This document shows positions 15,508-25,437 of a stretch of DNA of 54,988 bases, piece after piece. The notes under the pieces are model-generated. The model worked only from the letters and a program-made list of their open reading frames with translations. It had not been told where the DNA came from and did not search any database. Position 1 is the stretch's first letter. Every line of letters starts with the position of its first letter. This DNA comes from an uncultured Alphaproteobacteria bacterium (GTDB taxonomy: Bacteria > Pseudomonadota > Alphaproteobacteria > HIMB59 > GCA-002718135), in NCBI GenBank assembly GCA_902622475.1, contig CACNPW010000002.1, positions 8,001 to 62,988 of the forward strand, written 5' to 3'. Made by a program: the position numbers and the translations under genes.

Positions 15508-17862
15508 TTATTTTAATAGACCACCTGTGCCAGAAATGGAATTATTATTAAAATTTTCTAATCCATCAATTACATTTATATTATCTAAATACGGTTCAGA
15601 TCCAAGAATAAAAGGCTCAACAATACTTTCTTTTTGGTTAGAAACTGTGCCGCTATTAGGATCAATGCGTACAAAACTTATACCAGCGGGAACTCTAAAT
15701 GGTTTTTTATTTTTATTAATTTTTATTTTTTTTGCTAATTTTTTAAATATTGGAACCGCAACACTAGAACCAGTTTGCTTATATCCTAAAGATTTTGGTT
15801 GATCAAAACCTACGTAAACTCCTATAACTAAATCAGGTGTATATCCAATAAACCATGCATCTTTATTCTGATTTGTTGTTCCAGTCTTTCCTGCTATTGG
15901 AACATTAAGATCTTTTAAATTTTTTGCTGTACCTCTTTCTACAACTCCTTGCATCATTGATGTAATTTGATAAGCAAATCTTGGATCAACTATTATATTT
16001 TTTGCTTCATCTAAAAAAGGAATTTTGTTTATTGATAATAGTTTTTTAATTTTGCAATCAAGACATTTTTTTAATCTTGTGTCGTAAATTTTTTTTCCGT
16101 CTTTTGAGTAAATACTAGTTATTAATTTTGGTTCAATTTTTTTTCCTCCATTTGCGATGATTGCATAAGCATTTGATAATTCTTTCAGAGTAACAACACC
16201 AGAGCCTAAAGACATTGAAAGATTAGTATCAAAGCCTTCACTAATATTAAAATTATTTGCCATATCTAGAATTTTTTTCATCCCTATTCTGTTTGCAAGT
16301 CTAACAGTCATAAGATTTCTAGATTTTTCTATACCAGTTCTCATTGTTGTAAGACCATAAAATTCATCAGTATAATTTGAAGGCTTCCATTTTGGAAGGC
16401 CAGGACCTTGATCGACTACATAAGGAGCATCTAGTATTAAAGTAGCAGGAGAATAACCTTCATTTAAAGCAGCTAAATATACAATTGGTTTAAAAGCTGA
16501 TCCAGGTTGCCGTTTAGCCTGTGTCGCTCTATTAAATTCACTTTTCTTAAAACTATATCCACCTGATAAAGCTACAATATCGCCATTATAGGGATCTATA
16601 ACAATTATTGCACCATTTACATTAGGCTCTTGATTAATGATGTAACTATTTTTCTTTTTTTCAACATAGATTACATCACCTTTATTAAAAGTTACATTAA
16701 GAAGCCAGTTATTAAATTCATTTTCTAAATTGATCTCAAATTTATCTTTTTTGAGATTAATTACTTCTAATTTTTTTTTATTTACAGTATTAATAATAAC
16801 TGTTTCCCATTTTGAAACAAAAGGGTTTATGTCATTATAAAAATCTTTTTTATTTAAAAACTCATCTAAATTTGTGTTTTCTATTTGACCTTTCCAGCCA
16901 TGTTTTTTTTCGTATTCAATTAATCCCTCAATTAGACTGAGATTGGCACTCTGCTGAATACTTGAGTCAAGCGATGTTTTAATTATGAGCCCTTCAGAAT
17001 AAAGTTTTTCTTTACCAAAATTATTAAAAAGCTCTTTTCTAATTTCTTCGTAAAAATAATCGGCATCTGAAAACTCAATATTAACTCGCTTGTATACTTC
17101 TAAGGGTTTTTTTTTATATTCAAGATCTTCCTTTTTTATAAATTTATTTGCATACATTCTATCTATTACCCAATTTCTTCTATCTATAGCTTTTATATAA
17201 TTTGATTTAGGATTATAATTATTTGGTGCTTTAGGTAGTGCTGCTAAAAAAGCTATTTCATGAAGTTCAAGATCATATATTGATTTATTAAAATAATTTA
17301 AACTAGCAGAACCAATTCCATAAGAACCAAAACCCAAATAAATATCATTTAAATATAACTCTAATATTTCGTTCTTATCTAAAATATTTTCAATTCTTAT
17401 GGCTAAAATAATTTCTTTTATTTTTCTAGAATAACTCAATTCATTACTAAGTAATAAATTTTTAACAACTTGTTGAGTAATTGTCGATGCGCCAACTACC
17501 CTTTTACTTGAATTTATATTTATAATATTTGTAAGGAATGCTCTGAAGATTGCAATAATATCTACTCCATAATGATTGTAAAAATTTTTATCTTCAGATG
17601 CTAGAAAGGCATATTTAATATTTTTTGGTATTCTGTCTACAGGAATAAATATCCTTTCTTCAGTATAAAAACTTTTAAGAAGAAAACCGTCTGAACTATA
17701 AATTCTTGAAGAAAGATTTGGTTTATATTCAACAATTTTTTCATATGATGGTAATTCTGATGAGTATCTCCAAAGTGTATAAAAAATTATAAAAATTGAT
17801 ATAAATCCAAATATGAATAGTAAAATTAATAATAATTTTATATAATTAATTAATTTAGTCAT
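15508..17862 (-). CDS. mrcA: Penicillin-binding protein 1A
   Basis: A 784-residue bifunctional class A PBP that polymerises glycan strands and cross-links peptides in the periplasm. One membrane anchor spans residues ~9-30. The GT51 glycosyltransferase domain has the catalytic Glu in LASEDKNFYNHYGVD (E90) and GASTITQQVVKN. The transpeptidase domain has S455-x-x-K458 in RQPGSAFKPI and the KTG box in GKTGTTNQNKDAWFIGYT near residue 657. An OB-like region lies between them. It is followed after 6 bases by prfB, an order common in Alphaproteobacteria. Confidence 0.96.
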   Translation of the reverse strand: MTKLINYIKLLLILLFIFGFISIFIIFYTLWRYSSELPSYEKIVEYKPNLSSRIYSSDGFLLKSFYTEERIFIPVDRIPKNIKYAFLASEDKNFYNHYGVDIIAIFRAFLTNIININSSKRVVGASTITQQVVKNLLLSNELSYSRKIKEIILAIRIENILDKNEILELYLNDIYLGFGSYGIGSASLNYFNKSIYDLELHEIAFLAALPKAPNNYNPKSNYIKAIDRRNWVIDRMYANKFIKKEDLEYKKKPLEVYKRVNIEFSDADYFYEEIRKELFNNFGKEKLYSEGLIIKTSLDSSIQQSANLSLIEGLIEYEKKHGWKGQIENTNLDEFLNKKDFYNDINPFVSKWETVIINTVNKKKLEVINLKKDKFEINLENEFNNWLLNVTFNKGDVIYVEKKKNSYIINQEPNVNGAIIVIDPYNGDIVALSGGYSFKKSEFNRATQAKRQPGSAFKPIVYLAALNEGYSPATLILDAPYVVDQGPGLPKWKPSNYTDEFYGLTTMRTGIEKSRNLMTVRLANRIGMKKILDMANNFNISEGFDTNLSMSLGSGVVTLKELSNAYAIIANGGKKIEPKLITSIYSKDGKKIYDTRLKKCLDCKIKKLLSINKIPFLDEAKNIIVDPRFAYQITSMMQGVVERGTAKNLKDLNVPIAGKTGTTNQNKDAWFIGYTPDLVIGVYVGFDQPKSLGYKQTGSSVAVPIFKKLAKKIKINKNKKPFRVPAGISFVRIDPNSGTVSNQKESIVEPFILGSEPYLDNINVIDGLENFNNNSISGTGGLLK

Positions 17863-17968
17863 ATTGATAATCTACATTGTGAAATAGTTAAAAATATGAC
17901 ATTAGGCAAATATTATACATTACAGAAATGATTTTAACATTTGAAAATTTTTACGGAGTTTCGGCATT

Positions 17969-19888
17969 ATGTCAAAGAATATACTTATTGATACAACAAA
18001 TAACATTGAGACAAGAATCGCAGTCACTGAAGATGGTAAACTGGATGATTTTGAAATTGAACCAAGCAAAAAAAATGCTGTAAAGGGTGATATATATTTA
18101 GCAAAAATTACAAGAATAGAGCCTTCTCTTCAAGCTGCATTTGTTGATTTTGGAACTAACAGAAATGGATTTTTGCCTCTTACTGAAATACACCCTGATT
18201 ACTATAAAATTCCAGCAGCAGATGAGTTGAAAATAAACGAATTAAAAGAAAAAATAAATAATAATGATGAAGAAGAATCAAATAATACAGATAACGAGAA
18301 CGAATTAGAGGACTTAGACGAAAATAATATTGAAGGTAAACTTAAAGAAAGTGATGATGATAATGAAGATAAAGTTATTTCAATTAAAAAAAGAAGGAAT
18401 AAAAAATTAAGTCCAAAAAAAGAGTATTTTAATTTTTTTAGGAAATACAAAATTCAAGATGTAATACGTCCAAAACAAGTTTTACTTGTTCAGATCAATA
18501 AAGAAGAAAGGGGCTTGAAAGGTGCTGCCCTAACAACATTTTTATCATTTGCTGGAAGGTATTGTGTTCTAATGCCAAATAGTATGAATAGTGATGGTAT
18601 TTCAAGAAAGATTGGAGATATCGAGGAAAGAAAAAAATTAAAAAAAATATTGTCATCAGTTGAGATACCAGAAAAAATGTCAGTCATTGTAAGAACTGCA
18701 GGTATTGGAAGAACAAAGAAAGAGATTTCAAAAGATCTATCGTTTCTTGTAAGCCAATGGAATAAAATAAGAGAAGTTACTTTAAAATCAGAAGCTCCAG
18801 AAATGATTCATGAAGAAGGTAATGTTTTGAAAAGAGCAATTAGAGATATGCTAAGTGAAGATGTTGATAAAATTTTAGTTGAAGGGAAGGACGGATACGA
18901 TAAAGTAAAAAAAATTACTAAAAACTTAGCACCAACATTCGTTAAAAAAGTAAAACAATACAAATCTCTTGAAAACTCACTTTTTGCTTCCAATAATATT
19001 GAAACACAAATTAATGATCTTTTTAGTCTAAATGTAAAACTAAAATCTGGTGGCTCAATTGTAATTAATACAACTGAAGCTTTGGTTGCAGTAGATGTAA
19101 ACTCTGGTAAAAATACATCAGAAAGAAATATTGAAAATACTGCCCTAAAAACAAATTTAGAAGCTGCAGTAGAGGTAGCTAGACAGCTTAGATTAAGAGA
19201 TCTTGGAGGTTTGGTAGTTATAGATTTTATCGATATGGATGATTACCGAAATAATTTTAAAGTTGAAAAAAGTTTAAAAACTGCTCTTGTGAGAGATAGA
19301 GCGAGAGTTCAAGTTGGTAGAATAAGTATGTTTGGATTAATGGAACTATCTAGACAAAGATTAAGATCAAGCCTGATAGATAAATCATTTGAAAAATGTA
19401 ATTATTGTAAAGGATCGGGATTAATATTAAATTCTTCATCAATTATAGATCAAATAATAAAAGTGATTAAAGAAAAAATTTCTAATAACAAAAATTCAAT
19501 AATAAATGTAAAGTGTAATAGTGGTTTAGCAGAAAATTTATTGAATAATAAAAAGAGTGAGATTCATTCATTGGAAAATAAATTTGAATCTAAAATTAAT
19601 TTTTTCTTCAATCCACAATATTCTTTACATGATCCTTTAATCGAAATTGATGAAAATAATAATTCTAAAAGTACTGAAAAAATAAGTGAAAAAAAGAAAA
19701 ATAAAACTACTAAAGTTACGAAAAAAAAGAAAATTATAAAAACTAAAAAAAAGAAGGAAAGTCTCAAAGATAATAATACAAGTGATAATGAAATAAATAA
19801 AGAAAATAAAATTAATATACAAAAAGATGTTGATTTAAGAGAAGGCGAGATAAATGAAGATGAAGAAAAAACTGGATGGTGGTCTTAA
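17969..19888 (+). CDS. rne: Ribonuclease E/G
   Basis: A 639-residue endoribonuclease for mRNA decay and rRNA/tRNA processing. The S1 domain starts at GDIYLAKITRIEPSLQAAFVDFG and is split by a ~70-residue acidic and basic insert (residues ~83-152), as in other alphaproteobacterial RNase E proteins. The catalytic DNase I-like part has VAVDVNSGKN and VVIDFIDMDD, whose Asp residues bind magnesium, and the zinc link is CNYC near residues 477-480. The C-terminal ~100 residues are a Lys-rich tail, much shorter than the E. coli degradosome scaffold. A 106-base leader region precedes it. The end overlaps the M48 peptidase gene by 35 bases. Confidence 0.95.
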   Translation: MSKNILIDTTNNIETRIAVTEDGKLDDFEIEPSKKNAVKGDIYLAKITRIEPSLQAAFVDFGTNRNGFLPLTEIHPDYYKIPAADELKINELKEKINNNDEEESNNTDNENELEDLDENNIEGKLKESDDDNEDKVISIKKRRNKKLSPKKEYFNFFRKYKIQDVIRPKQVLLVQINKEERGLKGAALTTFLSFAGRYCVLMPNSMNSDGISRKIGDIEERKKLKKILSSVEIPEKMSVIVRTAGIGRTKKEISKDLSFLVSQWNKIREVTLKSEAPEMIHEEGNVLKRAIRDMLSEDVDKILVEGKDGYDKVKKITKNLAPTFVKKVKQYKSLENSLFASNNIETQINDLFSLNVKLKSGGSIVINTTEALVAVDVNSGKNTSERNIENTALKTNLEAAVEVARQLRLRDLGGLVVIDFIDMDDYRNNFKVEKSLKTALVRDRARVQVGRISMFGLMELSRQRLRSSLIDKSFEKCNYCKGSGLILNSSSIIDQIIKVIKEKISNNKNSIINVKCNSGLAENLLNNKKSEIHSLENKFESKINFFFNPQYSLHDPLIEIDENNNSKSTEKISEKKKNKTTKVTKKKKIIKTKKKKESLKDNNTSDNEINKENKINIQKDVDLREGEINEDEEKTGWWS

Positions 19889-21155
19889 AAAAATATCAAT
19901 TTATTTGTTATTTTTTATTTTTTCTTCAAACATTAGTTATAGTTCACAAATACTAGATTATGAAACAGAAGAATTTATTAAAGATATTATTAAAGATATT
20001 ACTGAAGTAAATAAAATAAATAAAAAAATTAATTTTAAATTAAATAACAGTAATGAAATTAATGCTTTTGTAGATATTAATAATGTAATACATATTAATT
20101 CTGGCTTAATTATTCATTGCTCAGATTATGTTGCTTTATTGTCAGTCTTAGCGCATGAAGTTGGTCATATAGATCTTAATCATATTGCACTAAGAAAAAA
20201 AACAATAGAAAATAATAAAAAATATAATACCTTAGGCCTTTTATCTGTAATAGCTGGATCAGCATTAACTCAAAACCCTAAATTGTTACAAGGCAGTATT
20301 CTGACTTCAGCCGCTTTATCAAATCACTATATTGTTTTTAGTAAAGATCAAGAAATGGAAGCAGATTTATATGCATTAAAAACACTAAATTTACTAAAAA
20401 CAAATTCTAAATCTATTCAAACATTATTAGAAACGATAGAACAAAAATTATTAAATCAGGGTTTTTCAAAAGATAAACAAAGAATTAGTACACACCCATA
20501 TTTTGAGGATAGGATTTTATTAATAAAAAACTTCGAAAAAAATAAAGAAAAAAATTTCAATGAAAGTTACAATCAAAAATTTAACTACATAAGAGCAAAA
20601 TTTGTAGGTTATAGTGATGATGAGGAAGGGTTAAATGAATTAAATGAACCATTTAAAGCTTATGCAGAATCAATTAAATTAGCTAGAAGTGGAAACCTAA
20701 AAATGTCCCTACAAAATTTAAATGAATTAATTAAAATGAATAAAAATAATTTTCTACTAGAAACTAAAGCAGATATATTATACTCTTATGGATATACTAA
20801 AGAAGCTAAAAAATTTTATAAAAAAAATTTAGAAAAAAATCCTTTAAATTATTATGCAAAAATTAGAATATTTGAAAATATAGAAATAAAAAATTTATCT
20901 AATAGTGGTACAGAGATAATCTTTCATAGTAATAAAGATCTTTTATATAAATTTTATAATAATAAAAATGTTCTCTTAAAATATTTTGAACTAGCAGAAA
21001 AATTAAATAAAAAAGAATGGTTACAATTCTTTAACTTTCTTTTATCAATTAATGATATTGATAAAGAAGTTTTTGATATTGAAATAAAAAATTTTAAAAC
21101 TACTAAAGATAGTGATTTATTAAAACTTGTTAATATAATTCAGAATGTAAATTAA
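19854..21155 (+). CDS. M48-family metallopeptidase with TPR-like C-terminus (BepA-like)
   Basis: A 433-residue protein exported through an N-terminal signal (hydrophobic ~12-30, ending near NISYSSQ). The zinc motif is HEVGH at 101-105 and the third ligand E169 sits in DQEMEADLYALK. The C-terminal ~200 residues are helical, with TPR-like repeats (SLQNLNELIKMN, YSYGYTKEAKKFYKKNLEKNPLN). This layout matches BepA/YfgC, the periplasmic protease-chaperone for outer-membrane protein and LptD assembly. The ATG at 19854 has GAAGG upstream and lies inside the end of rne, so the two are probably translationally coupled. It ends on the start of dcd with a 1-base overlap. Confidence 0.88.
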   Translation: MKMKKKLDGGLKKISIYLLFFIFSSNISYSSQILDYETEEFIKDIIKDITEVNKINKKINFKLNNSNEINAFVDINNVIHINSGLIIHCSDYVALLSVLAHEVGHIDLNHIALRKKTIENNKKYNTLGLLSVIAGSALTQNPKLLQGSILTSAALSNHYIVFSKDQEMEADLYALKTLNLLKTNSKSIQTLLETIEQKLLNQGFSKDKQRISTHPYFEDRILLIKNFEKNKEKNFNESYNQKFNYIRAKFVGYSDDEEGLNELNEPFKAYAESIKLARSGNLKMSLQNLNELIKMNKNNFLLETKADILYSYGYTKEAKKFYKKNLEKNPLNYYAKIRIFENIEIKNLSNSGTEIIFHSNKDLLYKFYNNKNVLLKYFELAEKLNKKEWLQFFNFLLSINDIDKEVFDIEIKNFKTTKDSDLLKLVNIIQNVN

Positions 21156-22213
21156 TGAACGGATCTCTGGTATATCAAGATTACATAAATTTAATTAATA
21201 AAAATTTCGTAATAACTGAAAATATTAGAAATCAACAAATACAACCATCAAGCATGGACTTGTCATTAAGTGAGGAATGCTATGAAATTAAGTATAGCTT
21301 CTTATCCTATAATTCAAAAGTTAGAGATAAATTAGAAGATTTAGCTATTAAAAAAATAAATTTAAGTAAAGAATTTATATTTAGAAAAAACAAGACTTAC
21401 ATTGTTAGGCTTAATGAAAGTCTTAACTTAAAAAATAATATATTTGGTCACTGCAACCCTAAAAGTAGCACTGGGAGATTAGATATTTTTTGTAGAACAC
21501 TTGTTGATTATGCAGAAGAATACGAAAAAATTCCTAAAAATTATAAAGGTGAGATATTTTTAGAAATAACATCAAGATCATTTGATGTATCTTTTAAAAA
21601 AAATAATTCTTTAAATCAATTGAGACTTGTAAATAAGAATCATAATTATTTGACTGATAAACAACTAATTATCCTGAATAAAAAACAAAAAATTTTAAAT
21701 CAAACTAGAGACAATGTTAAAATTGATAACGGATTAAAGTTATCAGTTGATCTAGCTGGGTCAAATATAGTTGCTTACGTAGCCAAAAAACACACTCCAG
21801 TTCTTAATTTTTCTAAAATTAAATGTCATAAAATAAATGATTTTTGGAATGTAATTAGAAAAAACAATAAAAAATTAGTAATTGAAAAAAACAAGTTTTA
21901 TATTTTGAGATCAAAAGAGAAGGTTGTGATACCATCAAATTTAGCTGGAGAAATGATACCATACGATACAGGGATTGGAGATTTCAGAGCACATTATGCA
22001 GGTTTTTTTGATCCTGGTTTTGGTCTAGGTAGAGGATCATATGCTGTTTTGGAAGTAAAAACAAATGAAGTGTCTTTTTTATTAGAAGATGGTCAAACTA
22101 TAGCTAGAATAAAATATGAAAAGTTGAACAAAAATAGTAATATTGTATACGGAAAAGATATTAAATCAAATTATCAGAACCAAGGTTTAAAATTAAGTAA
22201 GCATTTTAAATAG
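21155..22213 (+). CDS. dcd: dCTP deaminase, long two-domain form
   Basis: A 352-residue protein with two trimeric dUTPase/Dcd-like jelly-roll halves. The first half has IQPSSMDLSLSEECYEI and GHCNPKSSTGRLDIFCRTLVDY, and the second has GEMIPYDTGIGDFRAHYAGFFDPGFG, which carries the family's active-site Glu/His region. The usual enzyme is ~190 residues; this doubled form of ~360 residues is typical of many Alphaproteobacteria. It converts dCTP to dUTP for thymidylate synthesis. It is directly followed by aroQ after 1 base. Confidence 0.9.
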   Translation: MNGSLVYQDYINLINKNFVITENIRNQQIQPSSMDLSLSEECYEIKYSFLSYNSKVRDKLEDLAIKKINLSKEFIFRKNKTYIVRLNESLNLKNNIFGHCNPKSSTGRLDIFCRTLVDYAEEYEKIPKNYKGEIFLEITSRSFDVSFKKNNSLNQLRLVNKNHNYLTDKQLIILNKKQKILNQTRDNVKIDNGLKLSVDLAGSNIVAYVAKKHTPVLNFSKIKCHKINDFWNVIRKNNKKLVIEKNKFYILRSKEKVVIPSNLAGEMIPYDTGIGDFRAHYAGFFDPGFGLGRGSYAVLEVKTNEVSFLLEDGQTIARIKYEKLNKNSNIVYGKDIKSNYQNQGLKLSKHFK

Positions 22214-22214
22214 A

Positions 22215-22652
22215 ATGAAAAAAATATTAATTATTAATGGCCCTAACCTAAATCTATTAGGTAATAGAGAAGATGATATTTATGGAAAAGACAGTTTAGA
22301 TAAGATTAAATCTGATTGTGAGAAAAAAGGTATAGAGAAGAAATTAGAAGTTATTTTTTTCCAATCTAATAATGAAGGAGAAATAATTGATAAAATTCAT
22401 GAAGTAAATGATAAATTTGATGGTCTAATTATTAATCCTGCAGCATTTACTCATTCATCAATAGCCATTTTAGATTCATTGAGAGCAATAAATAAGCCTA
22501 AGATAGAAATTCATCTTTCAAATATTTATGCAAGAGAAGAATATCGAAAAAAAAGTATTACTTCTGAAGGAGTACATGGTCTAATTTGTGGATTTGGTGG
22601 AAATAGTTATCTTCTAGGAATTGAAGCAATATGCAAATTAATTTATAAATAA
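22215..22652 (+). CDS. aroQ: Type II 3-dehydroquinate dehydratase
   Basis: A 145-residue enzyme of the shikimate pathway that dehydrates 3-dehydroquinate. Clear motifs are IINGPNLNLLGNRE at the start, QSNNEGEIIDKIHE, INPAAFTHSSIAILDSL with the substrate-binding Asn and Thr-His-Ser, and EIHLSNIYAREEYRKKS with the conserved His and Arg. The active-site Tyr is in the GKDSL-adjacent DDIYGK. In Alphaproteobacteria aroQ commonly precedes accB-accC, as here. Confidence 0.96.
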   Translation: MKKILIINGPNLNLLGNREDDIYGKDSLDKIKSDCEKKGIEKKLEVIFFQSNNEGEIIDKIHEVNDKFDGLIINPAAFTHSSIAILDSLRAINKPKIEIHLSNIYAREEYRKKSITSEGVHGLICGFGGNSYLLGIEAICKLIYK

Positions 22653-22654
22653 GT

Positions 22655-23101
22655 ATGACTAAAATAGATAAAACAGATTTAGAGAATATTAAGTTAATCG
22701 TTAAAGAATCAAAAATTAATAGTGTTGCTAAGATAAAAGTTAAAAAAAATGATTATGAAATAGAGATTACCTCAAATAACTTTACCGAAAATAATGTTTC
22801 AATTCAAAAATTTGAGAAAAATAATGACATTAAAGAGGTTGATAATAAAAATGAAGTTGTAAATGAAGATAATATTGTGAAGTCTCCAATGGTTGGTGTA
22901 GCATATCTTTCTTCTGATCCAAATTCGCAACCTTATGTTAAAGTTGGTCAACATGTAAAAGCTGGTGATACTTTATTATTAATTGAAGCAATGAAAACTT
23001 TTAATGAAATCAAAGCTCCTAGATCTGGTATTATCAAAAAAATAGTTACATTGAATAGCCAGCCCGTTGAATATGGTGATACACTTATAATTTTTGAATA
23101 A
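22655..23101 (+). CDS. accB: Biotin carboxyl carrier protein of acetyl-CoA carboxylase
   Basis: A 148-residue protein whose C-terminal ~75 residues form the biotinyl domain. The biotin lysine is K114 in LLLIEAMKTFNEIKAP, and the thumb region SSDPNSQPYVKVGQHV before it is typical of BCCP. The N-terminal half is a Lys/Asn-rich linker. It carries carboxybiotin between AccC and AccDA in fatty-acid synthesis. It shares its stop base with the accC start, so the two are coupled. Confidence 0.96.
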   Translation: MTKIDKTDLENIKLIVKESKINSVAKIKVKKNDYEIEITSNNFTENNVSIQKFEKNNDIKEVDNKNEVVNEDNIVKSPMVGVAYLSSDPNSQPYVKVGQHVKAGDTLLLIEAMKTFNEIKAPRSGIIKKIVTLNSQPVEYGDTLIIFE

Positions 23102-24432
23102 TGTTCAAAAAAATACTGATTGCTAATAGAGGTGAAATTGCTTTACGTGTTCTTAGAGCCTGCAGAGAATTAGGAATAAAAACTGTAGCCATTCATTCTG
23201 ATGTTGATGAAAATGCAATGCATGTAAGAATGGCAGATGAAAGTATTTGTGTTGGACCAGCCTCTGCACAATCTAGTTATTTAAATATACCTGCAATTAT
23301 AACTGCTGCAACATTAACTGATGTAGATGCAATTCATCCTGGATATGGTTTTTTAAGTGAAAATCAAAGGTTTGCTGAAATTATTGAAGAACACAATATT
23401 AAATTTATTGGCCCAAAATCGAAACATATCAAAATGATGGGTAACAAAATTGATGCAAAAAAAATAATGGATGAGACTGGGGTGCCAACAGTAAAAGGTA
23501 TAAATGACTTAAGCAATAAAAATAAAATTGAAGATTTTATAAAAAAAGTAAAATACCCAATTATAGTAAAAGCAGCAAGTGGTGGTGGTGGAAAAGGAAT
23601 GAGAATTGTTACAGAAGAAGATGATTTAAATAAAGCTATAAATGAAGCAAAAATTGAAGCAAAAAAATCATTTAATGATGAAAATGTTTATTTAGAAAAA
23701 TTTTTAACATCTCCTAAACATATTGAAATTCAAGTTCTTTGTGATTCATTTGGAAATGTTGTTACTCTTGGAGAAAGAGATTGCTCAATTCAAAGGAAGC
23801 ATCAAAAACTTATTGAAGAAAGTCCAAGTTCAGTCCTAACAAATGAAAATAGAGAAAAGATTTCTGAACTTTGTAGAAAATCTATGAAAGAAATCGGATA
23901 TGAAGGAGTTGGAACATTAGAATTTTTATATGAAAATAATGAATTTTATTTTATGGAAATGAATACAAGATTACAAGTTGAACACCCAGTCACAGAAATG
24001 GTTACTGGAATAGATCTTGTTAAGGAGCAAATTCTCGTTGCTAATGGTGAAAAACTTACAATAAAACAAGAAGATATAAAACTTAAAGGTAGTTCAATTG
24101 AATGTCGAATTAATGCCGAACATCCAGAGAGTTTTATACCATCACCTGGTAAGATAACGCAATATCACCAACCTGGAGGACTAGGTATTCGAGTAGACTC
24201 AGCTGTTTATGATGGATACTCAATTCCATCCCACTATGATAGTATGATTGGTAAGCTAATTACCTACGGCGCAACAAGATCAGAAGCTCTAAAAAAAATG
24301 AATAGAGCACTAGAAGAATATGTAATTATGGGAATAAATACTAATATACAACTCCATCAAAAAATTATTCAAACTGATGAGTTTAAAAGAGGAAGTTACA
24401 ACATTAATTTTATGTCAAATTTAATTGAGTAA
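23101..24432 (+). CDS. accC: Biotin carboxylase subunit of acetyl-CoA carboxylase
   Basis: A 443-residue ATP-grasp enzyme that carboxylates the biotin on AccB. The start FKKILIANRGEIALRVLRAC is the preATP-grasp domain. The glycine-rich ATP loop is KAASGGGGKGMRIV near residue 160. Catalytic blocks are GERDCSIQRKHQKLIEE, FLYENNEFYFMEMNTRLQVEHPVTEM and ECRINAEHPESFIPSPG. It is full length. The 3' end overlaps the TTG start of aat by 8 bases. Confidence 0.97.
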   Translation: MFKKILIANRGEIALRVLRACRELGIKTVAIHSDVDENAMHVRMADESICVGPASAQSSYLNIPAIITAATLTDVDAIHPGYGFLSENQRFAEIIEEHNIKFIGPKSKHIKMMGNKIDAKKIMDETGVPTVKGINDLSNKNKIEDFIKKVKYPIIVKAASGGGGKGMRIVTEEDDLNKAINEAKIEAKKSFNDENVYLEKFLTSPKHIEIQVLCDSFGNVVTLGERDCSIQRKHQKLIEESPSSVLTNENREKISELCRKSMKEIGYEGVGTLEFLYENNEFYFMEMNTRLQVEHPVTEMVTGIDLVKEQILVANGEKLTIKQEDIKLKGSSIECRINAEHPESFIPSPGKITQYHQPGGLGIRVDSAVYDGYSIPSHYDSMIGKLITYGATRSEALKKMNRALEEYVIMGINTNIQLHQKIIQTDEFKRGSYNINFMSNLIE

Positions 24433-25078
24433 AATAATTGATTTAAACAGCTTAATAGAATTTTATAAAAAAGCTTACTTTCCTATGGCTGATAATAAGT
24501 ATTCTGAAGAAATAAAATTTTATAAACCCAAATTAAGATTTATCATTCCAATTTCAAATTTTCATTATCCAAAGAAACTTTTTAGTGAGTTTAAAAAAAC
24601 AAAATATAGTTTTAAAATTGATCAAAATTTTGCAAAAGTTATAGAGTTATGCAAAGAGATTAAAAGAAAAGATCAAGACACTTGGATTAATGAAATTATT
24701 TTAGATACATATATTGAATTACATAAAATAGGTAAATGTCACAGTGTAGAATGTTATGATGATGATAATCTAGTTGGTGGTTTATACGGTTTACATATAG
24801 GATCGTGTTTTTTTGGTGAAAGTATGTTTAGTTTAAAGACCAATACAAGTAAGTTTTGTCTACTTTATTTATTAGCAATATTGAAAAAAAATAATTTTTC
24901 TATTTTAGATTCACAGTTTTTCAATCCTCATTTAGTTCAATTTGGAGCATATGAGATAGAAACTAAAATCTATGAAAATAAACTAAAAGAAAGTTTAGAG
25001 AGTGAAAGTTTTTTTAAGGAAGTTTTTAATTTTCAAGAAGTCTTATCGTTGCTACAATCAACTAACCAAAGATCATAA
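24425..25078 (+). CDS. aat: Leucyl/phenylalanyl-tRNA-protein transferase
   Basis: A 217-residue enzyme that attaches Leu or Phe to proteins with N-terminal Lys or Arg, marking them for ClpS/ClpAP. Motifs are TWIN (86-89), HSVECYDDDNLVGGLYGLHIGSCFFGESMFS (106-136) and the FNPHLVQFGAYEI end. The start is TTG at 24425, because no ATG precedes the conserved N-terminal region in this frame; it overlaps accC by 8 bases. Its 3' end overlaps the opposite-strand DUF2155 gene by 46 bases. Confidence 0.92.
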   Translation: MSKIIDLNSLIEFYKKAYFPMADNKYSEEIKFYKPKLRFIIPISNFHYPKKLFSEFKKTKYSFKIDQNFAKVIELCKEIKRKDQDTWINEIILDTYIELHKIGKCHSVECYDDDNLVGGLYGLHIGSCFFGESMFSLKTNTSKFCLLYLLAILKKNNFSILDSQFFNPHLVQFGAYEIETKIYENKLKESLESESFFKEVFNFQEVLSLLQSTNQRS

Positions 25079-25437
25079 ATAGGATTTTCTAACGGAGTAA
25101 CATCGGGGGAAGATGAAATCATCCAGCCTCTATAAATATTAATATTTTCATTATTAATAGTATCGTAGACATCTATCAAAACATAATCTTCAGGAATTTC
25201 AGTTGGAGGAGTACTACCGCAATACAAAACTTCAATATTTAAAGTTTCCCATGATATTTTAGAACTTACCAAAATATCTTTTGTAGTAACTTTATTAGTA
25301 GTTTTATTTAATAACTTAAAAGAAGCATATTTTTTTTCAATAATCTCAGCAGAAACAGTTAGCGGTAGAAGAAAAAAAAATGTTACTCTAATTAGGAGTC
25401 CAAGATTTATATTCTTCTTCTTTTTTTTCTGGGTCAT
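25033..25437 (-). CDS. DUF2155 exported protein
   Basis: A 134-residue protein starting at MTQKKKKKNINLGLL, with a Lys-rich n-region and a hydrophobic signal (LGLLIRVTFFFLLPLTVSA). The mature part shows ASFKLLNKTTNKVTTK, LYCGSTPPTEIPEDYVLIDVYD and IYRGWMISSSPDVTPLENPIYDLWLVDC, the DUF2155 pattern: two cysteines and a W/D-rich end. The family is mostly alphaproteobacterial and of unknown function; its genes sit next to the complex I subunit NDUFA12, as here. The ATG at 25437 overlaps the NDUFA12 reading frame by 50 bases and the 3' end overlaps aat by 46 bases. An upstream in-frame ATG at 25476 would destroy the signal peptide, so it is not used. Confidence 0.85.
   Translation of the reverse strand: MTQKKKKKNINLGLLIRVTFFFLLPLTVSAEIIEKKYASFKLLNKTTNKVTTKDILVSSKISWETLNIEVLYCGSTPPTEIPEDYVLIDVYDTINNENINIYRGWMISSSPDVTPLENPIYDLWLVDCSNDKTS

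Noticed and set aside
18202-18450. Ser/Leu/Phe-rich frame opposite rne
   Set aside because: It is the mirror of the Asp/Glu/Lys-rich insert of RNase E; low complexity creates the open frame.
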